A stretch of DNA of 15,684 nucleotides from Bacteroidota bacterium (GCA_023427845.1 JAEYZX010000084.1:1-15684); one strand, 5' to 3'; positions 1 through 7,198 are shown, counted from the stretch's first letter. Notes: generated by a model not told the origin, from the sequence alone. Numbers and translations are program-made.

Positions 1-381
1 ATTTTTAAAAGCAACTTCATATCCTGTCCTGTCTTTATTCCACTGCACGCTTCCTCCACAATGATCAAAATGCAGGTGCGTCATGAATACATCGGTGATG
101 TCATCTCGGCTAAAGCCATATTTGGCGAGCGATTTATCTAAAGAATGCGATCCCCAAAGCGAGTAGTATCCAAAAAACTTTTCCGATTGTTTATTTCCAA
201 GTCCGGTGTCAATTAGAATCAGGCGATGCTGATCTTCGATCAAAAGACATCTCGCGGCAAGATCGATCAAATTATTTTGGTCGGCCGGATTAGTCCTGCT
301 CCATATCGTTTTTGGCACAACTCCAAACATTGCGCCACCGTCAAGTTTGAAATTGCCGGTTTCTATCGGATATAATTTCAT
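1..381 (-). CDS. MBL-fold metallo-hydrolase, N-terminal part (cut by window edge)
   Basis: The reverse strand from the ATG at 381 reads openly to the window edge, giving the first 127 residues of a longer protein. The metallo-beta-lactamase signature THLHFDH lies at residues 101-107, supplying the usual metal ligands His102, His104, Asp106 and His107. An upstream IDTGLGNK segment (57-64) is typical of the first beta-strand and loop of the fold. There is no signal peptide, so it is probably cytoplasmic. The family hydrolyses esters, lactones or thioesters with a bound metal pair; the N-terminal half does not tell the substrate. The missing C-terminal half should carry the remaining ligands. 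It is divergent from the suf operon and has its own candidate -7 box about 19 bp upstream of the start. The fold is confident; the specific function is unknown. Confidence 0.88.
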   Translation of the reverse strand, partial: MKLYPIETGNFKLDGGAMFGVVPKTIWSRTNPADQNNLIDLAARCLLIEDQHRLILIDTGLGNKQSEKFFGYYSLWGSHSLDKSLAKYGFSRDDITDVFMTHLHFDHCGGSVQWNKDRTGYEVAFKN

Positions 382-399
382 TTATTGATTGATTTGTCG

Positions 400-407
400 C
401 AAACTTA
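400..407 (-). promoter_or_regulatory. Candidate -7 box for the MBL hydrolase gene
   Basis: On the minus strand this reads TAAGTTTG, a full match to the Bacteroidota -7 consensus TAnnTTTG. It lies 18 bp upstream of the ATG at 381, implying a 5' leader of roughly 10-15 nt. No TTG lies at a suitable distance upstream, so the call rests on the -7 box and its position. Confidence 0.4.
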
Positions 408-501
408 AAGAATCATTTGCAAAATGCCTGTTATTGTCCACGTCAATGTCACCATTAGTTATAAAAATGTTAGGCGGTGCGGCATAAAATTATAATTGTG
501 G

Positions 502-509
502 TATCTTTG
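502..509 (+). promoter_or_regulatory. Candidate -7 box of the suf operon
   Basis: The sequence TATCTTTG is a full match to the Bacteroidota -7 consensus TAnnTTTG. It lies 30 bp before the sufA ATG, giving a plausible leader of about 25 nt. The -33 region shows no clear TTG at 17-23 bp spacing. That may mean a weak or activator-dependent promoter, or simply a degenerate -33 box. It would drive sufA and probably the genes behind it. Confidence 0.5.
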
Positions 510-539
510 CGATTAATTTAGACGAAATCTACATAAGCT

Positions 540-869
540 ATGATAAGAGTATCGGATGTTGCCCGAAAAAAAATTATCGACATGATGCAGGAGGACGGTT
601 TTGACGCGGCAAACGACTTTGTTCGCGTAGGTGTCAAAAGCGGCGGTTGCTCAGGTTTGTCGTATGAATTGAAGTTCGACAAAACTATCGGCGACAATGA
701 CAAGGTTTTTACCGACAATGATATAAAAGTTGCCGTTGAAAAGAAAAGTTTTCTGTATCTGGCCGGAACTATTTTAGAGTATTCGGGTGGACTGAACGGA
801 AAGGGATTTGTTTTCAACAATCCTAATGCAAGCAGGACTTGCGGATGCGGCGAGAGTTTCTCGCTATAA
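540..869 (+). CDS. sufA: SufA/IscA/HesB-family iron-sulfur cluster carrier
   Basis: The 109-residue product has the usual length of A-type Fe-S carrier proteins. These accept clusters from the SufBCD scaffold and pass them to apo-proteins in the cytoplasm. The three invariant cysteines are present: Cys37 in the SGGCSGLSY motif, and Cys101 and Cys103 in the C-terminal CGCGES motif. The ATG at 540 gives the normal N-terminus (MIRVSDVARKK). It is the first gene of the suf cluster, with a -7 box 30 bp upstream, and is followed by sufB after 49 bp. Family membership is near certain. The name sufA rather than iscA or erpA follows from its position next to sufB. Confidence 0.95.
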   Translation: MIRVSDVARKKIIDMMQEDGFDAANDFVRVGVKSGGCSGLSYELKFDKTIGDNDKVFTDNDIKVAVEKKSFLYLAGTILEYSGGLNGKGFVFNNPNASRTCGCGESFSL

Positions 870-918
870 TACAATTCGAATGTTGGGAACGCTGGTCGTT
901 CAAACTTAAGATTACCAT

Positions 919-2367
919 ATGTCAAAATATACAGAAGATGATTTAAAAATCGAACTCGAAAATAAAGAATACGAGTACGGTTTTTATACAGATATAGAAT
1001 CGGAGACCTTTCTCAACGGGCTCAACGAAAATATCGTCCGTGCGATTTCACTCAAAAAAGAGGAACCGCAGTGGATGACCGACTGGCGTTTGGAGGCTTT
1101 CCGCGCATGGCAGGAAATGGCCGAGCCAGAATGGGCGAACATCCACTATGAAAAACCCGATTTTCAGGGTATTTCGTATTATTCTGCGCCAAAGAAAAAA
1201 GACAAGTACGCGAGCCTCGATGAGGTCGACCCGGAACTTCTTGAAACTTTTAAAAAACTCGGTATTTCAATCGACGAGCAGAAAATGCTTGCAGGCGTTG
1301 CAATGGATATTGTGGTCGACTCGGTCTCGGTAGCCACAACTTTCAAGAAAACGCTGGGCGAAAAAGGAATTATTTTTTGTTCGATTTCCGAAGCGATCAA
1401 AGAGCATCCGGAACTTGTTCGGAAGTATCTTGGAACTGTCGTTCCGCAACGCGATAATTTTTATGCCGCATTGAATTCGGCTGTCTTTTCTGACGGCTCG
1501 TTTTGTTACATTCCGAAAGGTGTCAGATGCCCGATGGAATTGTCAACGTACTTCCGGATCAATCAGGCAGGAACCGGGCAGTTTGAGCGAACACTCGTTA
1601 TTGCCGATGAAGACAGTTATGTATCGTATCTTGAAGGCTGTACTGCGCCTTCGCGCGACGAGAATCAACTTCACGCAGCTGTCGTTGAACTGATTGCTCT
1701 CGACGGTGCCGAAATCAAATATTCGACAGTCCAGAACTGGTATCCCGGAAACAAGGAAGGAAAAGGCGGAGTTTATAATTTCGTTACCAAACGCGGATTA
1801 TGCGAAAAAAATGCGAAAATTTCGTGGACCCAGGTTGAAACCGGATCTGCAATCACGTGGAAATACCCATCGTGCATATTGAAAGGCGATAATTCGATCG
1901 GCGAATTTTATTCGATTGCCGTCACCAACAACTTTCAGCAGGCCGATACCGGAACCAAGATGATCCATCTCGGTAAAAACACGAAATCGACAATAATCTC
2001 AAAAGGAATTTCCGCAGGAAAATCGCAGAACAGCTACCGCGGTCTCGTACAGATCGGCGCGCGTGCCGACAATGCGCGTAACTTTTCACAATGTGATTCG
2101 CTTTTGATGGGAAACAACTGCGGGGCTCATACATTCCCGTATATCGAAAGCAAGAATTCGAGCGCTAAAATCGAACACGAAGCCACGACGAGTAAAATCG
2201 GTGAAGACCAGGTGTTTTATTGCAACCAGCGCGGAATCCCAACCGAGAAAGCAATTGCGCTCATCGTAAACGGGTTCAGCAAAGACGTACTCAACAAACT
2301 TCCAATGGAGTTTGCGGTTGAAGCACAAAAATTGCTGGAGATCTCACTGGAGGGAAGTGTTGGTTAA
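919..2367 (+). CDS. sufB: Fe-S cluster assembly scaffold protein SufB
   Basis: The 482-residue product is SufB, the scaffold subunit of the SufBC2D complex on which the nascent cluster is built in the cytoplasm. Its N-terminal part has the PQWMTDWRLEAF segment characteristic of SufB. The C-terminal SufBD beta-helix domain contains YLEGCTAP with Cys241, and NNCGAHTFPYIE with Cys401 and His404. These align with the C-terminal conserved Cys/His site of E. coli SufB (Cys405 region), implicated in cluster assembly. Length is close to typical (about 480-500 residues). It is followed by sufC after an 89-bp gap containing a short direct repeat. No anomaly in the reading frame. Confidence 0.98.
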   Translation: MSKYTEDDLKIELENKEYEYGFYTDIESETFLNGLNENIVRAISLKKEEPQWMTDWRLEAFRAWQEMAEPEWANIHYEKPDFQGISYYSAPKKKDKYASLDEVDPELLETFKKLGISIDEQKMLAGVAMDIVVDSVSVATTFKKTLGEKGIIFCSISEAIKEHPELVRKYLGTVVPQRDNFYAALNSAVFSDGSFCYIPKGVRCPMELSTYFRINQAGTGQFERTLVIADEDSYVSYLEGCTAPSRDENQLHAAVVELIALDGAEIKYSTVQNWYPGNKEGKGGVYNFVTKRGLCEKNAKISWTQVETGSAITWKYPSCILKGDNSIGEFYSIAVTNNFQQADTGTKMIHLGKNTKSTIISKGISAGKSQNSYRGLVQIGARADNARNFSQCDSLLMGNNCGAHTFPYIESKNSSAKIEHEATTSKIGEDQVFYCNQRGIPTEKAIALIVNGFSKDVLNKLPMEFAVEAQKLLEISLEGSVG

Positions 2368-2425
2368 AAAAACAGACTGCGGATTATAGACAACAGAACA
2401 CAGACAAAATATAACGGGAATTTTC

Positions 2426-2452
2426 AATTTCCACATTAATTAATTTCCACAT
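2426..2452 (+). repeat. Short direct repeat in the sufB-sufC gap
   Basis: The 11-mer AATTTCCACAT occurs at 2426-2436 and again at 2442-2452, separated by five AT bases. The second copy ends 4 bp before the sufC ATG. The whole 89-bp gap (2368-2456) is AT-rich and otherwise without a gene or obvious hairpin. It may be only low-complexity intergenic sequence. Confidence 0.45.
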
Positions 2453-2456
2453 CAAG

Positions 2457-3239
2457 ATGTTATCAATAAAAAATTTACATGCCGGAATCGACGATAAAGA
2501 AATCCTTCGCGGGATCAACCTTCAGATAAACGCCGGTGAGGTTCATGCGATCATGGGGCCAAACGGTTCGGGAAAAAGTACGCTTTCTGCTGTTATTGCC
2601 GGAAATGAACGGTACGAAGTCACCGATGGTTCTGTGTATTTGGAAGGAGAAGACATTTCTGAACTGGCACCTGAAGAACGTGCACACAAAGGTGTTTTCC
2701 TGTCGTTCCAATATCCTGTTGAAATTCCGGGTGTTTCGGTAACCAACTTTATGCGGACCGCAATCAACGAGACCCGAAAAGCAAAAGGGCAGGAGGAAAT
2801 GCCTGCAAACCAAATGCTGAAGTTCATCCGTGAAAAATCGGAATTGCTTGAAATTGACCGCAAATTCCTTTCGCGTTCCTTAAACGAAGGGTTTTCGGGT
2901 GGCGAGAAAAAACGGAATGAAATCTTTCAGATGGCAATGCTCGAACCCAAACTCGCAATACTCGACGAAACCGACTCCGGACTCGATATCGACGCGCTTC
3001 GAATCGTTGCAAACGGTGTCAACAAACTAAAAAGCGAAAACAACGCCATCCTTGTAATCACGCACTATCAAAGGCTGCTTGACTATATCGTCCCCGATTT
3101 CGTACACGTGCTCTACAACGGAAAGATTGTAAAATCAGGCGGAAAGGAATTGGCACACGAACTCGAAGAAAAAGGTTACGATTGGATTAAGGCCGAAAAT
3201 CAGACCAGCCGCTGGTCTAAAGCCGAGCACGAGTCATAA
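2457..3239 (+). CDS. sufC: SUF system ATPase SufC
   Basis: The 260-residue product is the ABC-type ATPase of the SufBC2D complex; it is soluble and drives conformational change of the scaffold. All nucleotide-binding motifs are present: Walker A GPNGSGKST (34-42), Q-loop Gln85 in SFQYP, the signature SGGEKK (147-152), Walker B with Asp170-Glu171 in LAILDETDSGLD, and the switch His203 in VITHYQRLL. The SGGEKKRNE form of the signature and the ETDSGLD sequence after Walker B distinguish SufC from transporter ATPases. The length is normal. It lies between sufB and sufD, as in other suf operons. Confidence 0.98.
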   Translation: MLSIKNLHAGIDDKEILRGINLQINAGEVHAIMGPNGSGKSTLSAVIAGNERYEVTDGSVYLEGEDISELAPEERAHKGVFLSFQYPVEIPGVSVTNFMRTAINETRKAKGQEEMPANQMLKFIREKSELLEIDRKFLSRSLNEGFSGGEKKRNEIFQMAMLEPKLAILDETDSGLDIDALRIVANGVNKLKSENNAILVITHYQRLLDYIVPDFVHVLYNGKIVKSGGKELAHELEEKGYDWIKAENQTSRWSKAEHES

Positions 3240-3258
3240 AGGCAAGGCAAGTTATAAA

Positions 3259-3286
3259 GGTAGGTTTCAATTTCTGAAACTGTACC
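3259..3286 (+). repeat. Small imperfect hairpin in the sufC-sufD gap
   Basis: GTTTCA (3264-3269) and TGAAAC (3275-3280) form a 6-bp stem around a five-base loop. The stem extends through a G-T wobble and one bulged G to GGTA/TACC at the base. There is no U-tract after it, so it is not a standard terminator. It might be an mRNA-stability or processing structure, or chance. Confidence 0.3.
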
Positions 3287-3313
3287 ACATTAAATGTTTA
3301 CAGCGCAGCTTAG

Positions 3314-3345
3314 ACTGTCAACTGTTAACTGTCAACTGTTAACTG
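3314..3345 (+). repeat. Heptamer tandem repeat just upstream of sufD
   Basis: The sequence alternates ACTGTCA and ACTGTTA with period 7: units begin at 3314, 3321, 3328 and 3335, with a partial unit at 3342-3345. Equivalently it is two exact copies of the 14-mer GTCAACTGTTAACT (3317-3330 and 3331-3344). It ends 5 bp before the sufD ATG, where the translation initiation region lies. Similar ACTGTCA-type runs are, from memory, common between genes in Flavobacterium, suggesting a dispersed simple repeat. Confidence 0.7.
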
Positions 3346-3350
3346 ATACA

Positions 3351-4667
3351 ATGGATCTAAAAGAAAAACTCATATCGTCATTTATGGCATTCGAAGAACA
3401 GGTGGATGTAAATTCCGATTTGCACGACATCAGGACTTCGGCAATCAAGAACTTTGAAACCAAAGGTTTTCCGACCCGAAAAGAAGAAGCCTGGAAATAT
3501 ACGTCGCTGAACAGCGTGCTCAAAAACGACTTTTCGGTATTCCCGAAACAGGAAAACGCAATCGAATTCAACGACGTAAAGAAATACTTCCTTCATGAAA
3601 TCGACACCTATAAAGTCGTCTTCATCGATGGTGTTTTCAGCTCGTTCCATTCGGCAACCACGCATGAAGGAATCGATGTCAGCCTGATGTCATCGGCACT
3701 TACAAACCCGATGTACAAGGAAATCATCGACCGGTATTTCAATAAAATCGCAAGCAGGGACGAAAGCCTGACATCGCTGAATACCGCGTTTGCAAACGAA
3801 GGCGCGTATATCAACATCCCAAAAAACAAAGTCGCCGACCGCCCAATCGAGATCATGTATTTCTCCACAGGAAGCGAATCGGCATTACTCGTTCAGCCGC
3901 GAAACCTCGTAATCGTAAACGAAAACGCGCACGTACAAATCATCGAGCGCCATCAGAGCCTCAATGAAAATCCGGTGCTTACGAACTCGGTCACCGAAAT
4001 TTTCGCCGCCGATAGCGCAATCGTCGATTACTATAAAATCCAGAACGACAACCAGGAAGCTTCGTTGATCGACAATACCTACATCACTCAAAAAGGAAAG
4101 TCAAACGTTTCGGTCCATACGTTCTCGTTTGGAGGAAACATCACGCGAAACAACCTGAATTTCCACAACGACGGCGAGCGGATCGACCGTACGCTCAAGG
4201 GAATCACGATAATCGGCGATAAACAGCACGTTGATCATCACACCCTCGTGCACCACGCAACGCCAAACTGCGAAAGCCACCAAAATTACAAAGGCATCTA
4301 CGGAGATCGCGCTACAGGTGTTTTCAATGGAAAAATCTATGTCGAGCGGGAAGCCCAAAAAACCGACGCTTTCCAGCAAAACAACAACATATTGATTGGC
4401 GATAAATCGACGATCAACGCAAAACCGCAGTTGGAGATATTTGCCGATGACGTAAAATGTTCGCACGGATGTACGGTAGGCCAGCTCGACGAAGGCGCAA
4501 TGTTTTACATGCAATCACGCGGCATCCCGCAAAAAGAAGCAAAAGCCCTCCTGATGTACGCGTTCTCGAACGATGTCATCGAAAGCATAAAAATCCCCGA
4601 ACTCAAAAGCCGCATCACAAAAATAATTGCGACAAAACTCGGTGTTAAAATGGGTTTCGATTTATAG
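3351..4667 (+). CDS. sufD: Fe-S cluster assembly protein SufD
   Basis: SufD is the second beta-helix subunit of the SufBC2D scaffold and is required for iron entry and complex assembly. The 438-residue product contains the SufBD domain. Near the C-terminus is CSHGCTVGQLDE with Cys370, His372 and Cys374; the histidine corresponds to the conserved functional His of E. coli SufD (His360). An N-terminal KEEAWKYTSL segment is also typical. I chose the ATG at 3351, giving MDLKEKL. An in-frame ATG at 3294 would add 19 residues, but most of these would be coded by the heptamer tandem repeat and do not look like protein. The gap to sufC is 111 bp and to sufS 119 bp, both with repeats. Confidence 0.96.
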   Translation: MDLKEKLISSFMAFEEQVDVNSDLHDIRTSAIKNFETKGFPTRKEEAWKYTSLNSVLKNDFSVFPKQENAIEFNDVKKYFLHEIDTYKVVFIDGVFSSFHSATTHEGIDVSLMSSALTNPMYKEIIDRYFNKIASRDESLTSLNTAFANEGAYINIPKNKVADRPIEIMYFSTGSESALLVQPRNLVIVNENAHVQIIERHQSLNENPVLTNSVTEIFAADSAIVDYYKIQNDNQEASLIDNTYITQKGKSNVSVHTFSFGGNITRNNLNFHNDGERIDRTLKGITIIGDKQHVDHHTLVHHATPNCESHQNYKGIYGDRATGVFNGKIYVEREAQKTDAFQQNNNILIGDKSTINAKPQLEIFADDVKCSHGCTVGQLDEGAMFYMQSRGIPQKEAKALLMYAFSNDVIESIKIPELKSRITKIIATKLGVKMGFDL

Positions 4668-4672
4668 ATTTT

Positions 4673-4770
4673 TAGGAGCTTGTCCCGCTATCCGCTGCTA
4701 TCTTTTTTATTTTGCCGATGGTTTAATCCAGCGGCAAAATAAAAAAGGATATCCGCTTCTATCGGGGCTA
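4673..4770. repeat. REP-like palindromic element between sufD and sufS
   Basis: An exact 16-bp inverted repeat (CTTTTTTATTTTGCCG at 4702-4717 and its complement at 4732-4747) encloses a 14-base loop. Flanking it in direct orientation are TATCCGCTGCTATC (4689-4702) and TATCCGCTTCTATC (4750-4763), which differ at one base. The outer ends carry TAG/CTA and CCCG/CGGGG in inverted orientation. This arrangement of a GC-rich flank motif with a variable palindromic core resembles REP elements mobilised by RAYT transposases. From memory, elements beginning CCCGCTATCCGCT are scattered in Flavobacterium genomes; copy number cannot be seen here. No coding capacity. It fills nearly all of the 119-bp gap and begins 5 bp after the sufD stop. 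Confidence 0.7.
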
Positions 4771-4786
4771 GAAATACCGCAAAATT

Positions 4787-6004
4787 ATGAGTTTCAACAT
4801 AAACGATATCCGCAAAGATTTCCCGATCCTTAACCAGAAAGTCAACGGCAAACCCTTGGTGTACTTCGACAATGGGGCAACGTCCCAGAAGCCGCAGGTC
4901 GTGATCGATGCCTTATCAAGTTATTACGAGCAAATCAATGCGAACATCCATCGCGGCGTACATACGCTCAGCCAGCTCGCTACCGATGCGTATGAAGAAT
5001 CGCGTATCAAAATCCAAAAGCACATCAATGCAAAGGTGCCCCACGAAGTCATATTTACTTCAGGCACCACGCATGCGGTAAACCTCGTGGCTTCGGGATT
5101 TGCAACAATGCTGAAACCCGGCGATGAGGTGCTGATTTCGGCATTGGAACACCATTCAAACATTGTTCCGTGGCAATTCGCCTGCGAACGCTCGGGTGCA
5201 ACGCTCAAAGTGATCCCAATGAACCTCGAAGGCGAGTTGATGATGCCCGAATTTGATAAACTGCTTTCGGAAAAAACGAAAGTCGTTTCGGTAAACCACA
5301 TTTCTAATGCGCTCGGAACGCTTAATCCAATAAAGTACATCATCGATAAATCGCATAATGTAGGAGCCGTTGTATTTATCGACGGAGCACAGGCCGCGCC
5401 ACATTTAAAGCCTGATGTTCAGGAACTGGACTGTGATTTCTATGCTTTCTCGGCGCATAAAATGTGCGGACCAACCGGTGTTGGCGTATTGTATGGAAAA
5501 GAAGAATGGCTCAACAAACTGCCACCGTACCAAGGCGGAGGCGAGATGATAAAAGAAGTGACATTTGAGAAATCGACCTATGCCGATCTTCCGCACAAGT
5601 TCGAAGCCGGCACGCCAAACATCGCCGACGGGATCGCATTTGGTGTAGCAATCGACTATTTGAATAAAATCGGTTTTGATACTATCGCCAGAATAGAGAA
5701 TGAATTGCTTCAGTATGCCACTGCAAAGCTGCTCGAAATCGACGGATTAAAAATCTGGGGAACATCTGTAAATAAAGCCTCGGTGATTTCTTTTAATGTC
5801 GGAAACCTGCATCCGTATGATATCGGTACGATTGTTGACCAGCAGGGAATAGCAGTTCGAACAGGCCATCATTGTGCGCAGCCTATCATGAATTTTTGTA
5901 AAATTGTAGGTACGGTCCGCGCTTCATTTTCGTTTTATAACACAAAAGAAGAAATTGACAAGCTAGTTGACGCCGTCAAAAAAGCGAAATTAATGCTTTC
6001 TTAA
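4787..6004 (+). CDS. sufS: Cysteine desulfurase SufS (PLP-dependent, class V aminotransferase fold)
   Basis: SufS takes sulfur from L-cysteine to give alanine and an enzyme persulfide, which SufE relays to SufB. The 405-residue product has the normal length. The PLP-binding lysine is Lys225 in SAHKMCGPTG, and the persulfide-forming cysteine is Cys363 in RTGHHCAQP; both lie one residue before their E. coli SufS equivalents (226, 364). The RTGHHCAQP motif marks group II (SufS/CsdA) rather than IscS. The start ATG 4787 follows the REP-like element after 16 bp. The next gene begins 10 bp after its stop, so from here the operon is compact. Confidence 0.98.
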   Translation: MSFNINDIRKDFPILNQKVNGKPLVYFDNGATSQKPQVVIDALSSYYEQINANIHRGVHTLSQLATDAYEESRIKIQKHINAKVPHEVIFTSGTTHAVNLVASGFATMLKPGDEVLISALEHHSNIVPWQFACERSGATLKVIPMNLEGELMMPEFDKLLSEKTKVVSVNHISNALGTLNPIKYIIDKSHNVGAVVFIDGAQAAPHLKPDVQELDCDFYAFSAHKMCGPTGVGVLYGKEEWLNKLPPYQGGGEMIKEVTFEKSTYADLPHKFEAGTPNIADGIAFGVAIDYLNKIGFDTIARIENELLQYATAKLLEIDGLKIWGTSVNKASVISFNVGNLHPYDIGTIVDQQGIAVRTGHHCAQPIMNFCKIVGTVRASFSFYNTKEEIDKLVDAVKKAKLMLS

Positions 6005-6014
6005 AATCATCATT

Positions 6015-6446
6015 ATGAAATTTCTGTTGCTATTATTTCTGACCATTTTCCTTGGGAAAGCAGGCTGCGGAGACCAACAGCGGGATCTGAACAATGCAGT
6101 GATTGAATACACCGCGAATACGCGAGGTTTTTATCAGAAGATCACAATTAAGGATAAATCGGTTGCCGTTAGCCGCGTCAGGGACGAAAAAGCGCCCAGG
6201 TTCGAAAAACTGTCCGATTCAAACTGGGATGAGCTTGCCGGATTGTTGAAATCCGTAGACCTAGACGGTCTTTCAAATCTCAAAGCGCCAACCGAAAAAC
6301 GTTATTACGATGGGGCAGCAATGGCCGATCTGAAAATTACATATAAAGACAGCACCTATCAAAGCAGCACTTTCGACCATGGATATCCTCCGGTCGAAAT
6401 CGAAAAACTTATAAATAAGATCAATTCATTTGCGCCCGAACGATAA
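6015..6446 (+). CDS. Small putative lipoprotein between sufS and sufE
   Basis: I do not recognise the family. The 143-residue product starts with a lysine and a strongly hydrophobic stretch (residues 3-13), followed by GKAGC with Cys18. This resembles a lipoprotein signal with lipidation at Cys18, though Lys at -3 is not standard. The rest is hydrophilic and could form a small alpha/beta domain. It contains no further cysteines after residue 18, so it is unlikely to be a cluster carrier itself. The gene is 10 bp after sufS and its TAA overlaps the sufE ATG by one base (TAATG), so the two are probably translationally coupled. Placement suggests co-expression with SUF, but an envelope protein here is unexpected. 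Coding is supported by tight packing on both sides. Confidence 0.75.
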   Translation: MKFLLLLFLTIFLGKAGCGDQQRDLNNAVIEYTANTRGFYQKITIKDKSVAVSRVRDEKAPRFEKLSDSNWDELAGLLKSVDLDGLSNLKAPTEKRYYDGAAMADLKITYKDSTYQSSTFDHGYPPVEIEKLINKINSFAPER

Positions 6447-6871
6447 TGACGATAAAAGAAATACAGGACGAAATAGTTGACGAGTTTTCAATGTTCGACG
6501 ATTGGGACGAACGATTCCAGTATATAATCGACCTGGGAAAAGGTTTGCCTTTGATAGACGAGCAATACAAAACCGACGAGAACACGATTAAAGGCTGCCA
6601 GTCGAAGGTTTGGCTGCATGCCGAGCAACAGGGCGGCAAAGTGGTTTTTACGGCCGACAGTGATGCAATTATAACTAAAGGAATCATTGCGATACTGATC
6701 CGTGCGTTCTCGAATCAAAAAGCTGCCGATATTCTTGAAGCCGACACCGATTTTATCGAAGAAATCGGTCTAAAACAACATTTGTCGCCAACAAGGGCAA
6801 ACGGCCTTGTTTCGATGATCAAACAAATAAAAATGTATGCATTGGCCTTTCGGTCGATAAACAAAAATTAA
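6446..6871 (+). CDS. sufE: Sulfur-transfer protein SufE
   Basis: SufE accepts the persulfide sulfur from SufS on its active cysteine and donates it to SufB. The 141-residue product matches the family length. The active site is Cys51 in the motif KGCQSKVW, the same position as Cys51 of E. coli SufE. The C-terminal half includes the LSPTRANGLVSM segment typical of the family. Its ATG shares a base with the stop of the preceding lipoprotein gene. It is followed after one base by the DUF59 gene. Confidence 0.97.
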   Translation: MTIKEIQDEIVDEFSMFDDWDERFQYIIDLGKGLPLIDEQYKTDENTIKGCQSKVWLHAEQQGGKVVFTADSDAIITKGIIAILIRAFSNQKAADILEADTDFIEEIGLKQHLSPTRANGLVSMIKQIKMYALAFRSINKN

Positions 6872-6872
6872 C

Positions 6873-7196
6873 ATGGAACACGAAATAGATACAAACGCAC
6901 TAGGCGAACAGATCGTCAAAGTCTTGAAAGGAATTTACGATCCCGAAATCCCGGTCGATATTTACGAACTTGGATTGATCTACGACGTAATGGTCAATAC
7001 CGATTACGAAGTTAAAATATTGATGACACTAACATCGCCAAATTGCCCCGTTGCTGAAAGCCTTCCGCGCGAAGTTGAAGATAAAGTAAAGGCAATCGAC
7101 AATGTAAAATCGGCCGATGTCGAAATCACTTTCGATCCGCCATGGAGCAAGGACTTGATGAGCGAAGAAGCAAAGTTGGAACTCGGAATGTTATAG
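6873..7196 (+). CDS. sufT: SufT-like DUF59/MIP18-family Fe-S maturation protein
   Basis: The 107-residue protein is a single DUF59 domain of the form usually annotated as a SUF-associated assembly protein. Key features are the DPEIPVDIYELGLIYDV motif (residues 23-39), Cys58 in SPNCPVAE, and the C-terminal DPPWSKDLMSEEAK segment. Relatives (SufT, the eukaryotic MIP18/CIA2 proteins, PaaD) help insert Fe-S clusters into target proteins. It lies 1 bp after sufE and 2 bp before the DUF2480 gene, so it is surely co-transcribed. The symbol sufT is by family; a direct orthology to characterised SufT cannot be shown here. Confidence 0.9.
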   Translation: MEHEIDTNALGEQIVKVLKGIYDPEIPVDIYELGLIYDVMVNTDYEVKILMTLTSPNCPVAESLPREVEDKVKAIDNVKSADVEITFDPPWSKDLMSEEAKLELGML

Positions 7197-7198
7197 CA

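Larger units (their letters stand above)
382..539. promoter_or_regulatory. Divergent intergenic region between MBL hydrolase and sufA
   Basis: This 158-bp stretch has no supportable gene. It separates two divergent transcription units and must hold both promoters. One candidate Bacteroidota -7 box is present in each direction and both are listed separately. I found no convincing TTG -33 element at the expected distance for either. I could not recognise a Fur-like or IscR-like operator by eye. Confidence 0.6.

Noticed and set aside
901..908. Minus-strand TAAGTTTG box upstream of sufB
   Set aside because: It matches the -7 consensus but points back into sufA with no gene to serve; most likely chance in AT-rich sequence.
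518..925. Antisense open frame of 135 codons across sufA
   Set aside because: It is a mirror of the well-supported sufA gene, with no motif and a low-complexity, Ser/Phe-rich composition typical of antisense reading.
3294..3350. Upstream in-frame ATG that would lengthen SufD by 19 residues
   Set aside because: The added residues are mostly coded by the heptamer tandem repeat, do not resemble SufD, and the ATG at 3351 gives a normal N-terminus.
4101..4514. Antisense open frame of 137 codons within sufD
   Set aside because: The sense strand codes the conserved SufBD domain; the antisense frame is a shadow.
4702..4747. sufD-sufS palindrome as a simple intrinsic terminator
   Set aside because: The stem is AT-rich in its outer part, is not followed by a T-run on the plus strand, and is flanked by direct motifs; sufS and following genes would also need their own promoter, which I could not find.
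7142..7198. Upstream in-frame ATG for the DUF2480 protein
   Set aside because: It lies inside the DUF59 gene in another frame; the ATG at 7199 gives a 2-bp gap and the expected start MDEIINRVAS.
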